This document shows positions 40,714 through 47,901 of a DNA stretch of 47,901 nucleotides, one piece after another. The notes beneath the pieces are model-generated. The model had not been told where the DNA came from. It ran no database searches and saw only the letters and a program-made list of their open reading frames with translations. The position numbers were made by a program, and so were the translations under genes. The DNA comes from Bacillota bacterium (GTDB lineage: Bacteria; Bacillota; Clostridia; Acetivibrionales; DTU013): assembly GCA_029778665.1 (NCBI GenBank), contig JAKOPX010000002.1:1-47901 (forward strand). Direction: 5' to 3'. Each line of letters opens with the position of its first letter. The stretch's first letter is position 1.

Positions 40714-43700
40714 TCAGAAAAAGCTCATCTGGCTGCTTTCAGGAATGCCGTCGAGGCATCCGCTCTGCTGCAGTATCTCGATGACGCTCTTGCTGATTTT
40801 CGCCCTGATTTTAAGGTCGTCGACCGAAATGAATTCACCTTGCGCACGGGCCTCCGCAATGGCTTTGGCGGCATTGGCTCCAAGACCGGGCAGCGAATTC
40901 AGCGGCGGCCTGATGCCGCTGCCCTGGATGGTGAACCTTACCGCATCGGATTCGTAGAGATCCACAGGCAGGAACTCGATGCCCCTTGCGTACATTTCAT
41001 TTGCAACTTCAAGTATCGTCAACACGTTCTTGTCCTTTGCCGAAATGGCATTGCCCTGTTTTTCCAGTTCCTCTATCTTTTTTTCCACTTTCCTTTTCCC
41101 GCCTGCCATGACTGTGGCATCGAACTCATCAGCTCGCACGGTGAAATATGCGGCATAGAAAGCCAGCGGATGATATACCTTGAACCAGCCGATCCTCATC
41201 GCCATGAGCACATAGGCAGCCGCATGGGCCTTGGGGAACATGTACTTTATCTTTTTGCACGACTCTATGTACCATTCAGGAACGCCGTGTGCCTTCATCT
41301 CCTCCTCGTATTCCGGCTTGAGGCCTTTCCCCTTCCTGACGTCCTCCATGATCTTGAAGGCGGATTTTGGCGGAAGCCCTTTGTACATCAGGTAAACCAT
41401 TATGCTGTCCCTGGTGCCTATGACTTCGGATATGGTGCAGACGCCGTCCCTGATCAGGTCCTGGGCGTTGTTCAGCCATACGTCCGTGCCGTGGGAAAGG
41501 CCGCTTATCTGCAGCAGGTCTGAAAACGTCCTCGGCCTGGTATCCAGGAGCATCTGCCTTACGAACCTGGTCCCGAACTCCGGAAGTGCAAACGTCCCGA
41601 CCTCGCAGTTTATATCTTCCGGTCTGATCCCGAGTGGCTCGGTGGACACGAACAACTGCATGACCTTTTCGTCGTTGACCGGTACATCCTTGATATCAAC
41701 GCCGGTCAGGTCGCACAGCATCCTGAGCATGGTCGGGTCATCATGCCCCAGGATGTCCAGCTTGAGTATGGTGTCGTGCAGCGAATGGAAGTCGAAATGC
41801 GTGGTTATCACGTCTGAGGAAGTATCGTCAGCAGGCCTCTGTATTGGCGTGAAATCATAGACATCCCTGTCGGCCGGGATGACTATGATGCCGCCGGGAT
41901 GCTGTCCAGTGGTCCTCTTTATACCTGTGCATCCCGCCACGAGCCTGTTCACTTCGGCGTTTGTCGCCGCTATCCCCTTTTCCTCAAGATATTTTTTAAC
42001 AAAGCCGTAAGCCGTCTTGTCTGCGACGGAAGCTATCGTGCCTGCCCTGTAGACGTGGTCCTTCCCGAAAAGGACTTCCGTGTATTTATGGGCCCTGGCC
42101 TGATACTCACCGGAAAAGTTCAGGTCGATATCGGGGGCCTTGTCCCCGTCGAACCCAAGGAAGGTCTCGAACGGTATGTCATGCCCGTCGCCTTTCATCA
42201 TCGCACCGCATTCAGGGCAGCTTTTCGCCGGCAGGTCGAATCCCGAACCGACCGAACCGTCCGTTATGAATTCCGAATGCTTGCATTTGCGGCAGATATA
42301 GTGGGGCGGCAGAGGATTTACCTCCGTTATCCCCGTCATCGTCGCGACCAGAGATGAGCCTACCGATCCTCTCGAACCTACAATATATCCGTCGTCATTG
42401 GATTTTTTTACCAGCTTCTGCGCTATCAGATACATAACGGCGAACCCGTTCTTGATGATCGAGTTCAGTTCCTTCTCAAGCCTCTTTTCCACTATTTCGG
42501 GGAGAGGGTCTCCGTATACGTCATGCGCCCGGGCGTAGGTAAGCTTTTCTATCTCCTGCTCGGCGCCTTCGATCTTCGGCGGATATGTCCCCGGCGGTAT
42601 CGGCGCCACTTCCTCCACCATGTCAGCTATCAGGTTAGTATTCGTCACGACGACTTCAAACGCTTTTTCTGCGCCAAGGTAGGAGAATTCCTCCAGCATC
42701 TCATCCGTAGTCCTGAAATACAGCGGCGCCTGTTTCTCCGCATCTGCATAGCCCTGGCCATGCATCAGTATACGCCTGAAGACCTCCTCCTGCGGATCCA
42801 TGAAATGGACGTCGCATGTGGCAACGACAGGCTTGTTCAGTTTTTCTCCGATCCGTACTATCTTCCTGTTCAGTTCCTTCAGCTTCTCATGGTCCTGTAC
42901 TTTCCCGTTTTCAACGAGAAATTCATTGTTTCCAAGCGGCTGTATCTCAAGGTAATCATAGAAACCTGCGATCCTCTCCGCTTCATGGTCGCCTGCGCCG
43001 TCGACGAGAGCCCGGTACAGTTCCCCTGCTTCGCATGCGCTGCCAAGTATGAGGCCTTCCCTGTATTTCATCAGGACGCTCCTGGGCACCCTGGGCCTCT
43101 TGTAAAAATAGTTCAGGTGCGATTCAGAAATGATCCTGTAAAGGTTTTTGAGCCCTGTCCTGTCCCTGACAAGCAGTATCGCATGGTATGACGGCAGGTT
43201 CCTGAAATCGGTCTCCCCGGACAAAACCCTGTCGATGTCGCATACCGTGGCTGCTCCCTTTCCCGATACGATTTCAATGCATTTCATGAATATCTCCGCG
43301 GCTGCCTGCGCATCGTCCACAGCCCTGTGATGGTTTTTCAGCGTCACGCCCAGGTGTTTTGCCACGATGTCCAGCTTGTGCCTGTTGAGTTCAGGGAACA
43401 GTTTCCTGCTGAGCTGCAGTGTGTCCACTATCACATTTCCGAACTCTCTGCCGCACTGCCTGGCATAGTATCTTATGAAACCAGTATCGAATGATGCATT
43501 ATGAGCCACCAGCGGCAGTCCGCCGGCGAAATCCAGGAAGTCCCCGACAGCCTGGCTGATCCCGGGAGCTCCGGCCACCATTGCATCAGTAATACCTGTA
43601 AGCTTTGTGATATGTTCAGGTATCGGCATTCCCGGATCGACAAACGTGCTGAAATGGTCGACGATCTTTCCGTTTTCGATCTTTACGGCGCCTATCTCGG

Positions 43701-45021
43701 TTATCCCGTCCACGGAAGGATTCAGCCCGGTGGTCTCTATATCGAACACCACAAAGCCGCCATTCAGCGGATGTTCCTTATCTGAGCCGTCACCGGCAGT
43801 CACGACTGGTACTTCGTCATTGACAAGATAACATTCCACTCCGTATATGATTTTCACATTATGTTTTTTTCCGGCACTGTAAGCCTCGGGGTATGCCTGG
43901 ACGACACCGTGGTCTGTGACCGCGATGGCCCTGTGGCCCCATTGCGCCGCCCTTTCCACCAGTCTGGCCACCGGTGTGACAGCATCCATCGCGCTCATCT
44001 GTGTATGCAGGTGGAGTTCGACCCTTTTGGTCTCTGCATTGTCAGTCCTTACATCCTTCTTTATTGCCAATATATCCGAAGCCAGCACGGTCAGATCTTT
44101 CGAGAACTTGTCAAACTGGGCATCTCCCCTGACTTTAAGACAGACACCCTGCTTTATGTGCTCTTCTATGACATCACGGTCATCTTTCTGAACAAACAGT
44201 TTTACAGTTATGGAACTCGTATAGTCTGTTATGTCGAATGTGCACAGGTACTGGTTTCCTCGCACCTCTCTGAACTCAACTTTCAATACGTCGCCGCAAA
44301 TGGCCACTTTGCCTGAATCCGGTGTCACCTCGCACATCTTCATCAGGCTGTCGCTGAAGTTTTTGCCTGTGATTATATCTGTCACATCGGAGTCATCCGT
44401 GGTTGCCTTCCTTTTTCTTCTTTGCCTGGATGTCTGCGCTTCTTCTTCGGCTGTCAGCAGGCCCCTGATGCGCGCCTGTTCGTTTTCCTTGAACTCATTG
44501 TATTTTTCCTTGAACTCCTCGTCCAGCCTGCGGTCATGAAAATCCACAACGACCTTCTGCCCGAAGGATTTTGCGACCATTTCCTCGATTATCCTGTCAC
44601 AGCCATGCGATTTCAATATGTCCCGGCCCTGTGTCGCCAGCATTATCTCGAGGCGGTCGCCCTCCAGCTTCCATGTGCATCCGTCAAGTATGCCCCTGCT
44701 CAGCGCGACCCTGGAGTTGACCGTGTAAAGTATGCTTTCCCGGTATTCATCCAGTATCTCAGAAAGCGGGCTTTCAGTCCGGAAGCGCAAATGTATCTCC
44801 ACATCCAGCGAAAAAGCTTCCGACAGAGCGGTCTCCACCTCTTCCATTACCCGGGCAGGTATGAGCCTGTCTGCAGAAGCTTTCACTACCAGTTTTCCAG
44901 TTTTTTTATATATTCCAATGTTCTCGATCTTTACTTCACTGAAAAACTCCGATACAACACCATCTAATCCCAGATCATTCAAAACTTCATTCAATCTTTT
45001 GTTTATTGCAGTCTCCGACAT
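40714..45021 (-). CDS. polC: DNA polymerase III alpha subunit, PolC type
   Basis: PolC is the main replicative polymerase of low-GC Gram-positives. The 1435-residue protein contains an OB-fold region ([20 protein letters not shown]), a PHP domain split around the exonuclease ([26 protein letters not shown]-like [12 protein letters not shown]), and the inserted 3'-5' proofreading exonuclease ([39 protein letters not shown]). The polymerase palm/fingers follow, with a zinc-binding cluster ([17 protein letters not shown]) and [12 protein letters not shown], and a C-terminal helix-hairpin-helix ([17 protein letters not shown]). The ATG at 45021 overlaps the end of ispG by 35 bases; a GGGGG tract lies nine bases upstream. 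The dxr-rseP-ispG-polC order is typical of Firmicutes. Confidence 0.97.
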   Translation of the reverse strand: MSETAINKRLNEVLNDLGLDGVVSEFFSEVKIENIGIYKKTGKLVVKASADRLIPARVMEEVETALSEAFSLDVEIHLRFRTESPLSEILDEYRESILYTVNSRVALSRGILDGCTWKLEGDRLEIMLATQGRDILKSHGCDRIIEEMVAKSFGQKVVVDFHDRRLDEEFKEKYNEFKENEQARIRGLLTAEEEAQTSRQRRKRKATTDDSDVTDIITGKNFSDSLMKMCEVTPDSGKVAICGDVLKVEFREVRGNQYLCTFDITDYTSSITVKLFVQKDDRDVIEEHIKQGVCLKVRGDAQFDKFSKDLTVLASDILAIKKDVRTDNAETKRVELHLHTQMSAMDAVTPVARLVERAAQWGHRAIAVTDHGVVQAYPEAYSAGKKHNVKIIYGVECYLVNDEVPVVTAGDGSDKEHPLNGGFVVFDIETTGLNPSVDGITEIGAVKIENGKIVDHFSTFVDPGMPIPEHITKLTGITDAMVAGAPGISQAVGDFLDFAGGLPLVAHNASFDTGFIRYYARQCGREFGNVIVDTLQLSRKLFPELNRHKLDIVAKHLGVTLKNHHRAVDDAQAAAEIFMKCIEIVSGKGAATVCDIDRVLSGETDFRNLPSYHAILLVRDRTGLKNLYRIISESHLNYFYKRPRVPRSVLMKYREGLILGSACEAGELYRALVDGAGDHEAERIAGFYDYLEIQPLGNNEFLVENGKVQDHEKLKELNRKIVRIGEKLNKPVVATCDVHFMDPQEEVFRRILMHGQGYADAEKQAPLYFRTTDEMLEEFSYLGAEKAFEVVVTNTNLIADMVEEVAPIPPGTYPPKIEGAEQEIEKLTYARAHDVYGDPLPEIVEKRLEKELNSIIKNGFAVMYLIAQKLVKKSNDDGYIVGSRGSVGSSLVATMTGITEVNPLPPHYICRKCKHSEFITDGSVGSGFDLPAKSCPECGAMMKGDGHDIPFETFLGFDGDKAPDIDLNFSGEYQARAHKYTEVLFGKDHVYRAGTIASVADKTAYGFVKKYLEEKGIAATNAEVNRLVAGCTGIKRTTGQHPGGIIVIPADRDVYDFTPIQRPADDTSSDVITTHFDFHSLHDTILKLDILGHDDPTMLRMLCDLTGVDIKDVPVNDEKVMQLFVSTEPLGIRPEDINCEVGTFALPEFGTRFVRQMLLDTRPRTFSDLLQISGLSHGTDVWLNNAQDLIRDGVCTISEVIGTRDSIMVYLMYKGLPPKSAFKIMEDVRKGKGLKPEYEEEMKAHGVPEWYIESCKKIKYMFPKAHAAAYVLMAMRIGWFKVYHPLAFYAAYFTVRADEFDATVMAGGKRKVEKKIEELEKQGNAISAKDKNVLTILEVANEMYARGIEFLPVDLYESDAVRFTIQGSGIRPPLNSLPGLGANAAKAIAEARAQGEFISVDDLKIRAKISKSVIEILQQSGCLDGIPESSQMSFF

Positions 45022-46090
45022 CTGCCAGATCCCCCATCTTCTCTATCTCTTCCAGGAGTTCATCCACGATGCGCTCCTGGGGTATCTTTCTGATTATCCT
45101 GCCTTTCCTGAACAGCAGTGCTTCCCCGACGCCGCCTGCAATACCTATGTCGGCTTCGCGGGCTTCACCGGGGCCGTTCACAGCGCAGCCCATTACTGCC
45201 ACTTTGATCGGTTTGCTGCAACCGGCAAGTCTTCTCTCGACTTCATTCGCAATCTTTATCAGGTCGATCCTTGTACGCCCGCATGTAGGGCATGATATGA
45301 GTTCAGCTCCTCCCCTGCGCAGTTCCAGGGCCTTCAGGATCTCTATCCCTGCTCTAACCTCCTCGGTCGGATCGCCTGTCAAAGAAACTCTCAGCGTATC
45401 CCCAATACCTTCCGCCAGAAGGCATCCAAGACCCACAGCCGACTTCACCATACCCGAGAAGACCGTGCCCGCCTCGGTCACGCCGATGTGCAGCGGGTAA
45501 CAGGTCTTTTCCGACATAAGCCTGTATGACTCTATCGTCACCGGTACATTCGATGCCTTCAGTGAGACAACTATGTCGCTGAATCCCAGTTCCTCGAGCA
45601 TCCTTACATGCCCCATCGCGCTTTCCACCATTGCTTCAGGGGTGACTCCGCCGTATTTCGCCAGTATCTGCTTCTCAAGAGATCCCGAATTCACGCCTAT
45701 CCTTATGGGGATGCCCCTTACCCTGGCTGCTTCCACGACTTTCCTCACCCTGTCGCCTCCGCCGATGTTGCCCGGATTGATCCTGATTTTGTCAGCGCCG
45801 TTTTCGATGCTGGCCAGTGCGAGCCTGTAGTCGAAATGGATATCGGCGACAAGCGGTATCCGGATCGATTTTTTGATCCTCTTCAGCGCATCCGCGGCTT
45901 CGCTGTCAGGCACGGCGACCCTGACTATATCGCAGCCCGCCTCCTCCAGCCTCTTTATCTGTTCGATGGTGGAGGTGACATCCCTGGTATCGGTGTTGGT
46001 CATCGACTGTACCGCTACAGGCGCATCACCGCCTATATAAATATCCCCTATACGGATCTTCCTGGTCTGTTTCCTTATTATTTCATCCAT
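44987..46090 (-). CDS. ispG: 4-hydroxy-3-methylbut-2-en-1-yl diphosphate synthase
   Basis: IspG (GcpE) reduces MEcPP to HMBPP, the next-to-last step of the MEP isoprenoid pathway. The 367-residue protein has the TIM-barrel start ([18 protein letters not shown]) and [29 protein letters not shown] (core [11 protein letters not shown]). The three iron-sulphur cysteines lie in [14 protein letters not shown] and [18 protein letters not shown]. The likely start is ATG 46090, with GGAGG directly before it and GGGAGG further up; the frame is open to 46141, into rseP. Together with dxr upstream it places two MEP-pathway genes in this operon. It overlaps polC at its 3' end. Confidence 0.95.
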   Translation of the reverse strand: MDEIIRKQTRKIRIGDIYIGGDAPVAVQSMTNTDTRDVTSTIEQIKRLEEAGCDIVRVAVPDSEAADALKRIKKSIRIPLVADIHFDYRLALASIENGADKIRINPGNIGGGDRVRKVVEAARVRGIPIRIGVNSGSLEKQILAKYGGVTPEAMVESAMGHVRMLEELGFSDIVVSLKASNVPVTIESYRLMSEKTCYPLHIGVTEAGTVFSGMVKSAVGLGCLLAEGIGDTLRVSLTGDPTEEVRAGIEILKALELRRGGAELISCPTCGRTRIDLIKIANEVERRLAGCSKPIKVAVMGCAVNGPGEAREADIGIAGGVGEALLFRKGRIIRKIPQERIVDELLEEIEKMGDLADVGDCNKQKIE

Positions 46091-46127
46091 CCTCCAGTCC
46101 GGGCCTCCCGCGTCAAATGATTCCCGG

Positions 46128-47420
46128 TCAGCCTGACACAAGTCTCAGGATATCATTGTATGCGATATATATCCCGAGCAGTATGATTATGATAAATCCA
46201 GCCAGTGATATTATGGATTCCTTTTCGGGACTCAGGGGCTTTCCCCTGACAGCCTCTATCCCTATCAGCAGGAGCCTGCCTCCGTCAAGCGCAGGGAAAG
46301 GCAGAAGGTTCGTGGCTCCGATCGCCACGCTCAGCAAACCGGTGATATACATCAGATATATGATCATCTGGCCAACGTTCGGAGCCTGGCTTACGGTATT
46401 GGTGATGGTGCTCACCATGCCGATGGGCCCCATCATGTCCGAAACATTGGCTTTCCCGGTTATAAGCCATTCAGGGCTGTAGAAAACGCTCCTTACTATC
46501 GAATAGGTAAAAACGCCCGACTGGACGAATGCATCCAGTACGTCACCCCTGACATAATCAAACTCCAGTCCGACCTCGTACCATTCCCCGGTCTTTACCT
46601 CGATCGGCGTCAGGGTAGTGCTGATTTCGTTACCGTTCCTCATGACCGTTATCTCCAGCTCCCTGATGCCGTTTTTCGTTATCAGCCCGATAAGTTCTTC
46701 ATAGGAGTCCACTTCGACTCCGTTCACGGCAACTATCTTGTCTCCCGCAAGCAGGCCTGCCTTCTCCGCGGGAGAGCCGCTGTTGACTTCTTTCAATACA
46801 TTGGATCCGTCCGGATTTGTCAGGTCCAGCAAAACACCTATCATCGGGGTGGAAGTTTCGGGATGGTATATGGGCTTCAGTTCTCCCCTGAGCAGTTTCC
46901 CGTTCCTTTTGTACTCAACCGTCACCGGCTCGCCTTTCGTAACATACAGGAACTGTATTACATCCATCGGGACATATGTCCTCTTGCCACCGTACGATAC
47001 TATCCTGTCTCCTTCCTGCAGGCCTGCAGCAGCTGCAGGTGAATTTTCCGCTATCCGGCCTACTTTCGTGGTCTGGTATCCCTGGACGGTAAAATATACC
47101 GTCAGCAGGACAGCGGCCAGCAGGAGGTTCGCCAGCGGTCCTGCCAACATGGTAAATGCCCTGGCATATTTCGGTTTGTTCTGAAAAGCGCTCTCGCTGT
47201 CGGAAGCATCATCGTCCCCTTCCAGCTTTACGTACGCCAGTATTGGGAACAGCCTTAAGGAATATGTGGTGCCTCCCCGCGTTATACTGAACAGCTTCGG
47301 TCCGACAAAAAGCGAAAACTCCAGCACTCCGATCCCCATCATCCTTGCGGCAAGGAAATGCCCGAGTTCGTGCACTATGACGATTATGTTGAAAGCCAGT
47401 ATAGCCAGTATCAGATACAT
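46128..47420 (-). CDS. rseP: Site-2 intramembrane metalloprotease (RseP/RasP)
   Basis: A zinc protease that cuts substrates within the membrane, including anti-sigma factors after a first cut outside. The 430-residue protein has the active-site HELGH in the first segment ([19 protein letters not shown]), two tandem PDZ domains (around [21 protein letters not shown] and [21 protein letters not shown]) and the third-ligand motif [12 protein letters not shown]. The ATG at 47420 overlaps the dxr stop by ten bases. The ECF anti-sigma factor encoded at 4.5-5.6 kb is a candidate substrate (inference). Confidence 0.95.
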   Translation of the reverse strand: MYLILAILAFNIIVIVHELGHFLAARMMGIGVLEFSLFVGPKLFSITRGGTTYSLRLFPILAYVKLEGDDDASDSESAFQNKPKYARAFTMLAGPLANLLLAAVLLTVYFTVQGYQTTKVGRIAENSPAAAAGLQEGDRIVSYGGKRTYVPMDVIQFLYVTKGEPVTVEYKRNGKLLRGELKPIYHPETSTPMIGVLLDLTNPDGSNVLKEVNSGSPAEKAGLLAGDKIVAVNGVEVDSYEELIGLITKNGIRELEITVMRNGNEISTTLTPIEVKTGEWYEVGLEFDYVRGDVLDAFVQSGVFTYSIVRSVFYSPEWLITGKANVSDMMGPIGMVSTITNTVSQAPNVGQMIIYLMYITGLLSVAIGATNLLPFPALDGGRLLLIGIEAVRGKPLSPEKESIISLAGFIIIILLGIYIAYNDILRLVSG

Positions 47421-47901
47421 ACTGTTTCACCAACCAATCTTTTCGCCCACCTGTCTGCTTCTATTATATCATCAAGCCCAGGCGATGTATTCACTTCATG
47501 TTTCATCATCGTCTCTTCAATGAGCCTTGGTATATCACAGAACCCGATCCTGCCCTCCAGGAAAAGCCTTACTGCAGCTTCATTGGCACCATTCAGCACA
47601 GCCGGCATCGTTCCTCCGGCCTCAAGCGCGTCATAGGCCAGCCTCAGGCATCTGAACGTTTCAGTATCGGGATCTTCGAAGGTCAAAGGGCCGCATTTTG
47701 TCATGTCCAGTTTCGGAAAATCGTTGGAACATCTCTCTGGCCATGTAAGGGCAAGCTGGATCGGTATCCTCATGTCCGGCTTCCCAAGCTGTGCCATAAC
47801 GGAGCCGTCCCTGAACTCCACCATTGAGTGTATTATGCTCTGCGGGTGTATCAGCACCCTGATCCTGTCCGGGGTGAATCCGAACAGCCACCGTGCTTCA
47901 A
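47411..47901 (-). CDS. dxr: 1-deoxy-D-xylulose 5-phosphate reductoisomerase, C-terminal part
   Basis: The frame enters from the right edge and ends at 47411, giving the last 163 residues (about 40 percent of a normal enzyme). Family signatures are EARWLFGFTPDRIRVLIHPQSIIHSMVEF (core IHPQSIIHSMVEF), DGSVMAQLGKPDMRIPIQLAL and NGANEAAVRLFLEG. Dxr converts DXP to MEP with NADPH, the committed step of the isoprenoid pathway that IspG, encoded further on, continues. The N-terminal NADPH-binding domain lies outside the window. The gene overlaps the start of rseP. Confidence 0.93.
   Translation of the reverse strand, partial: EARWLFGFTPDRIRVLIHPQSIIHSMVEFRDGSVMAQLGKPDMRIPIQLALTWPERCSNDFPKLDMTKCGPLTFEDPDTETFRCLRLAYDALEAGGTMPAVLNGANEAAVRLFLEGRIGFCDIPRLIEETMMKHEVNTSPGLDDIIEADRWAKRLVGETVCI

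Overview
The window looks like a chromosomal segment from a spore-forming Clostridia-type Firmicute. Supporting signs are a PolC-type replicative polymerase, the dxr-rseP-ispG-polC and rimP-nusA-ylxR-ylxQ-infB-rbfA-nrnA-truB-ribF gene orders, a mraZ-led cell-wall cluster with a SpoVD-like PASTA penicillin-binding protein, a YmfF/YmfH M16 peptidase pair, strong GGAGG-type ribosome binding sites and frequent TTG/GTG starts. MurE carries the DNPR motif, so the peptidoglycan probably contains meso-diaminopimelate. Genus cannot be told from the sequence alone. Almost every gene is on the minus strand, so transcription runs from high to low coordinates. No rRNA, tRNA, CRISPR array or intact transposase gene was seen.

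Reading with transcription: (1) 47.9-40.7 kb holds dxr (5' end missing), rseP, ispG and polC. (2) A strong promoter at 40.65 kb starts the translation/transcription-factor operon rimP-nusA-ylxR-ylxQ-infB; an intrinsic terminator follows infB, then rbfA-nrnA-truB-ribF. (3) 31.7-27.6 kb is a four-gene MacAB-like ABC export operon (ATPase, Yip1 membrane protein, HlyD/MacA adaptor, FtsX/MacB permease). (4) 27.5-22.4 kb is an accessory stretch: a palindromic repeat, an Orn/Lys/Arg decarboxylase, a half-size EamA transporter, a VanW-family exported protein, an MFS transporter, the tail of a decayed GGDEF gene and two tiny membrane-protein ORFs. (5) 22.3-17.4 kb holds the M16 peptidase pair, lgt and rodA. 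(6) 17.2-6.7 kb is the dcw cluster mraZ-rsmH-ftsL-spoVD/ftsI-murE-murF-mraY-ftsW, headed by a promoter with an exact 10-bp-spaced MraZ operator. It ends in a murA gene broken right after the active-site cysteine. (7) 6.3-4.5 kb is an ECF sigma factor/anti-sigma pair behind its own promoter. (8) 4.3-0 kb is polA-coaE-lytic transglycosylase and a truncated unknown gene.

The most unusual feature is a dispersed element of about 236 bp present twice (6473-6708 and 27272-27507). Both copies share a nearly identical inner core of about 110 bp with internal hairpins. Their outer arms are unrelated in sequence between the copies, yet each arm pair is perfectly or nearly perfectly self-complementary, so the whole element folds into one long hairpin. 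One copy lies beside the truncated murA; the other is immediately upstream of the decarboxylase. Other points of interest are a 550-bp spacer between rsmH and ftsL full of TCTTTTG (CAAAAGA on the coding strand) repeats, terminators placed inside the dcw and infB-rbfA runs, and long acidic tails on Lgt and NusA.
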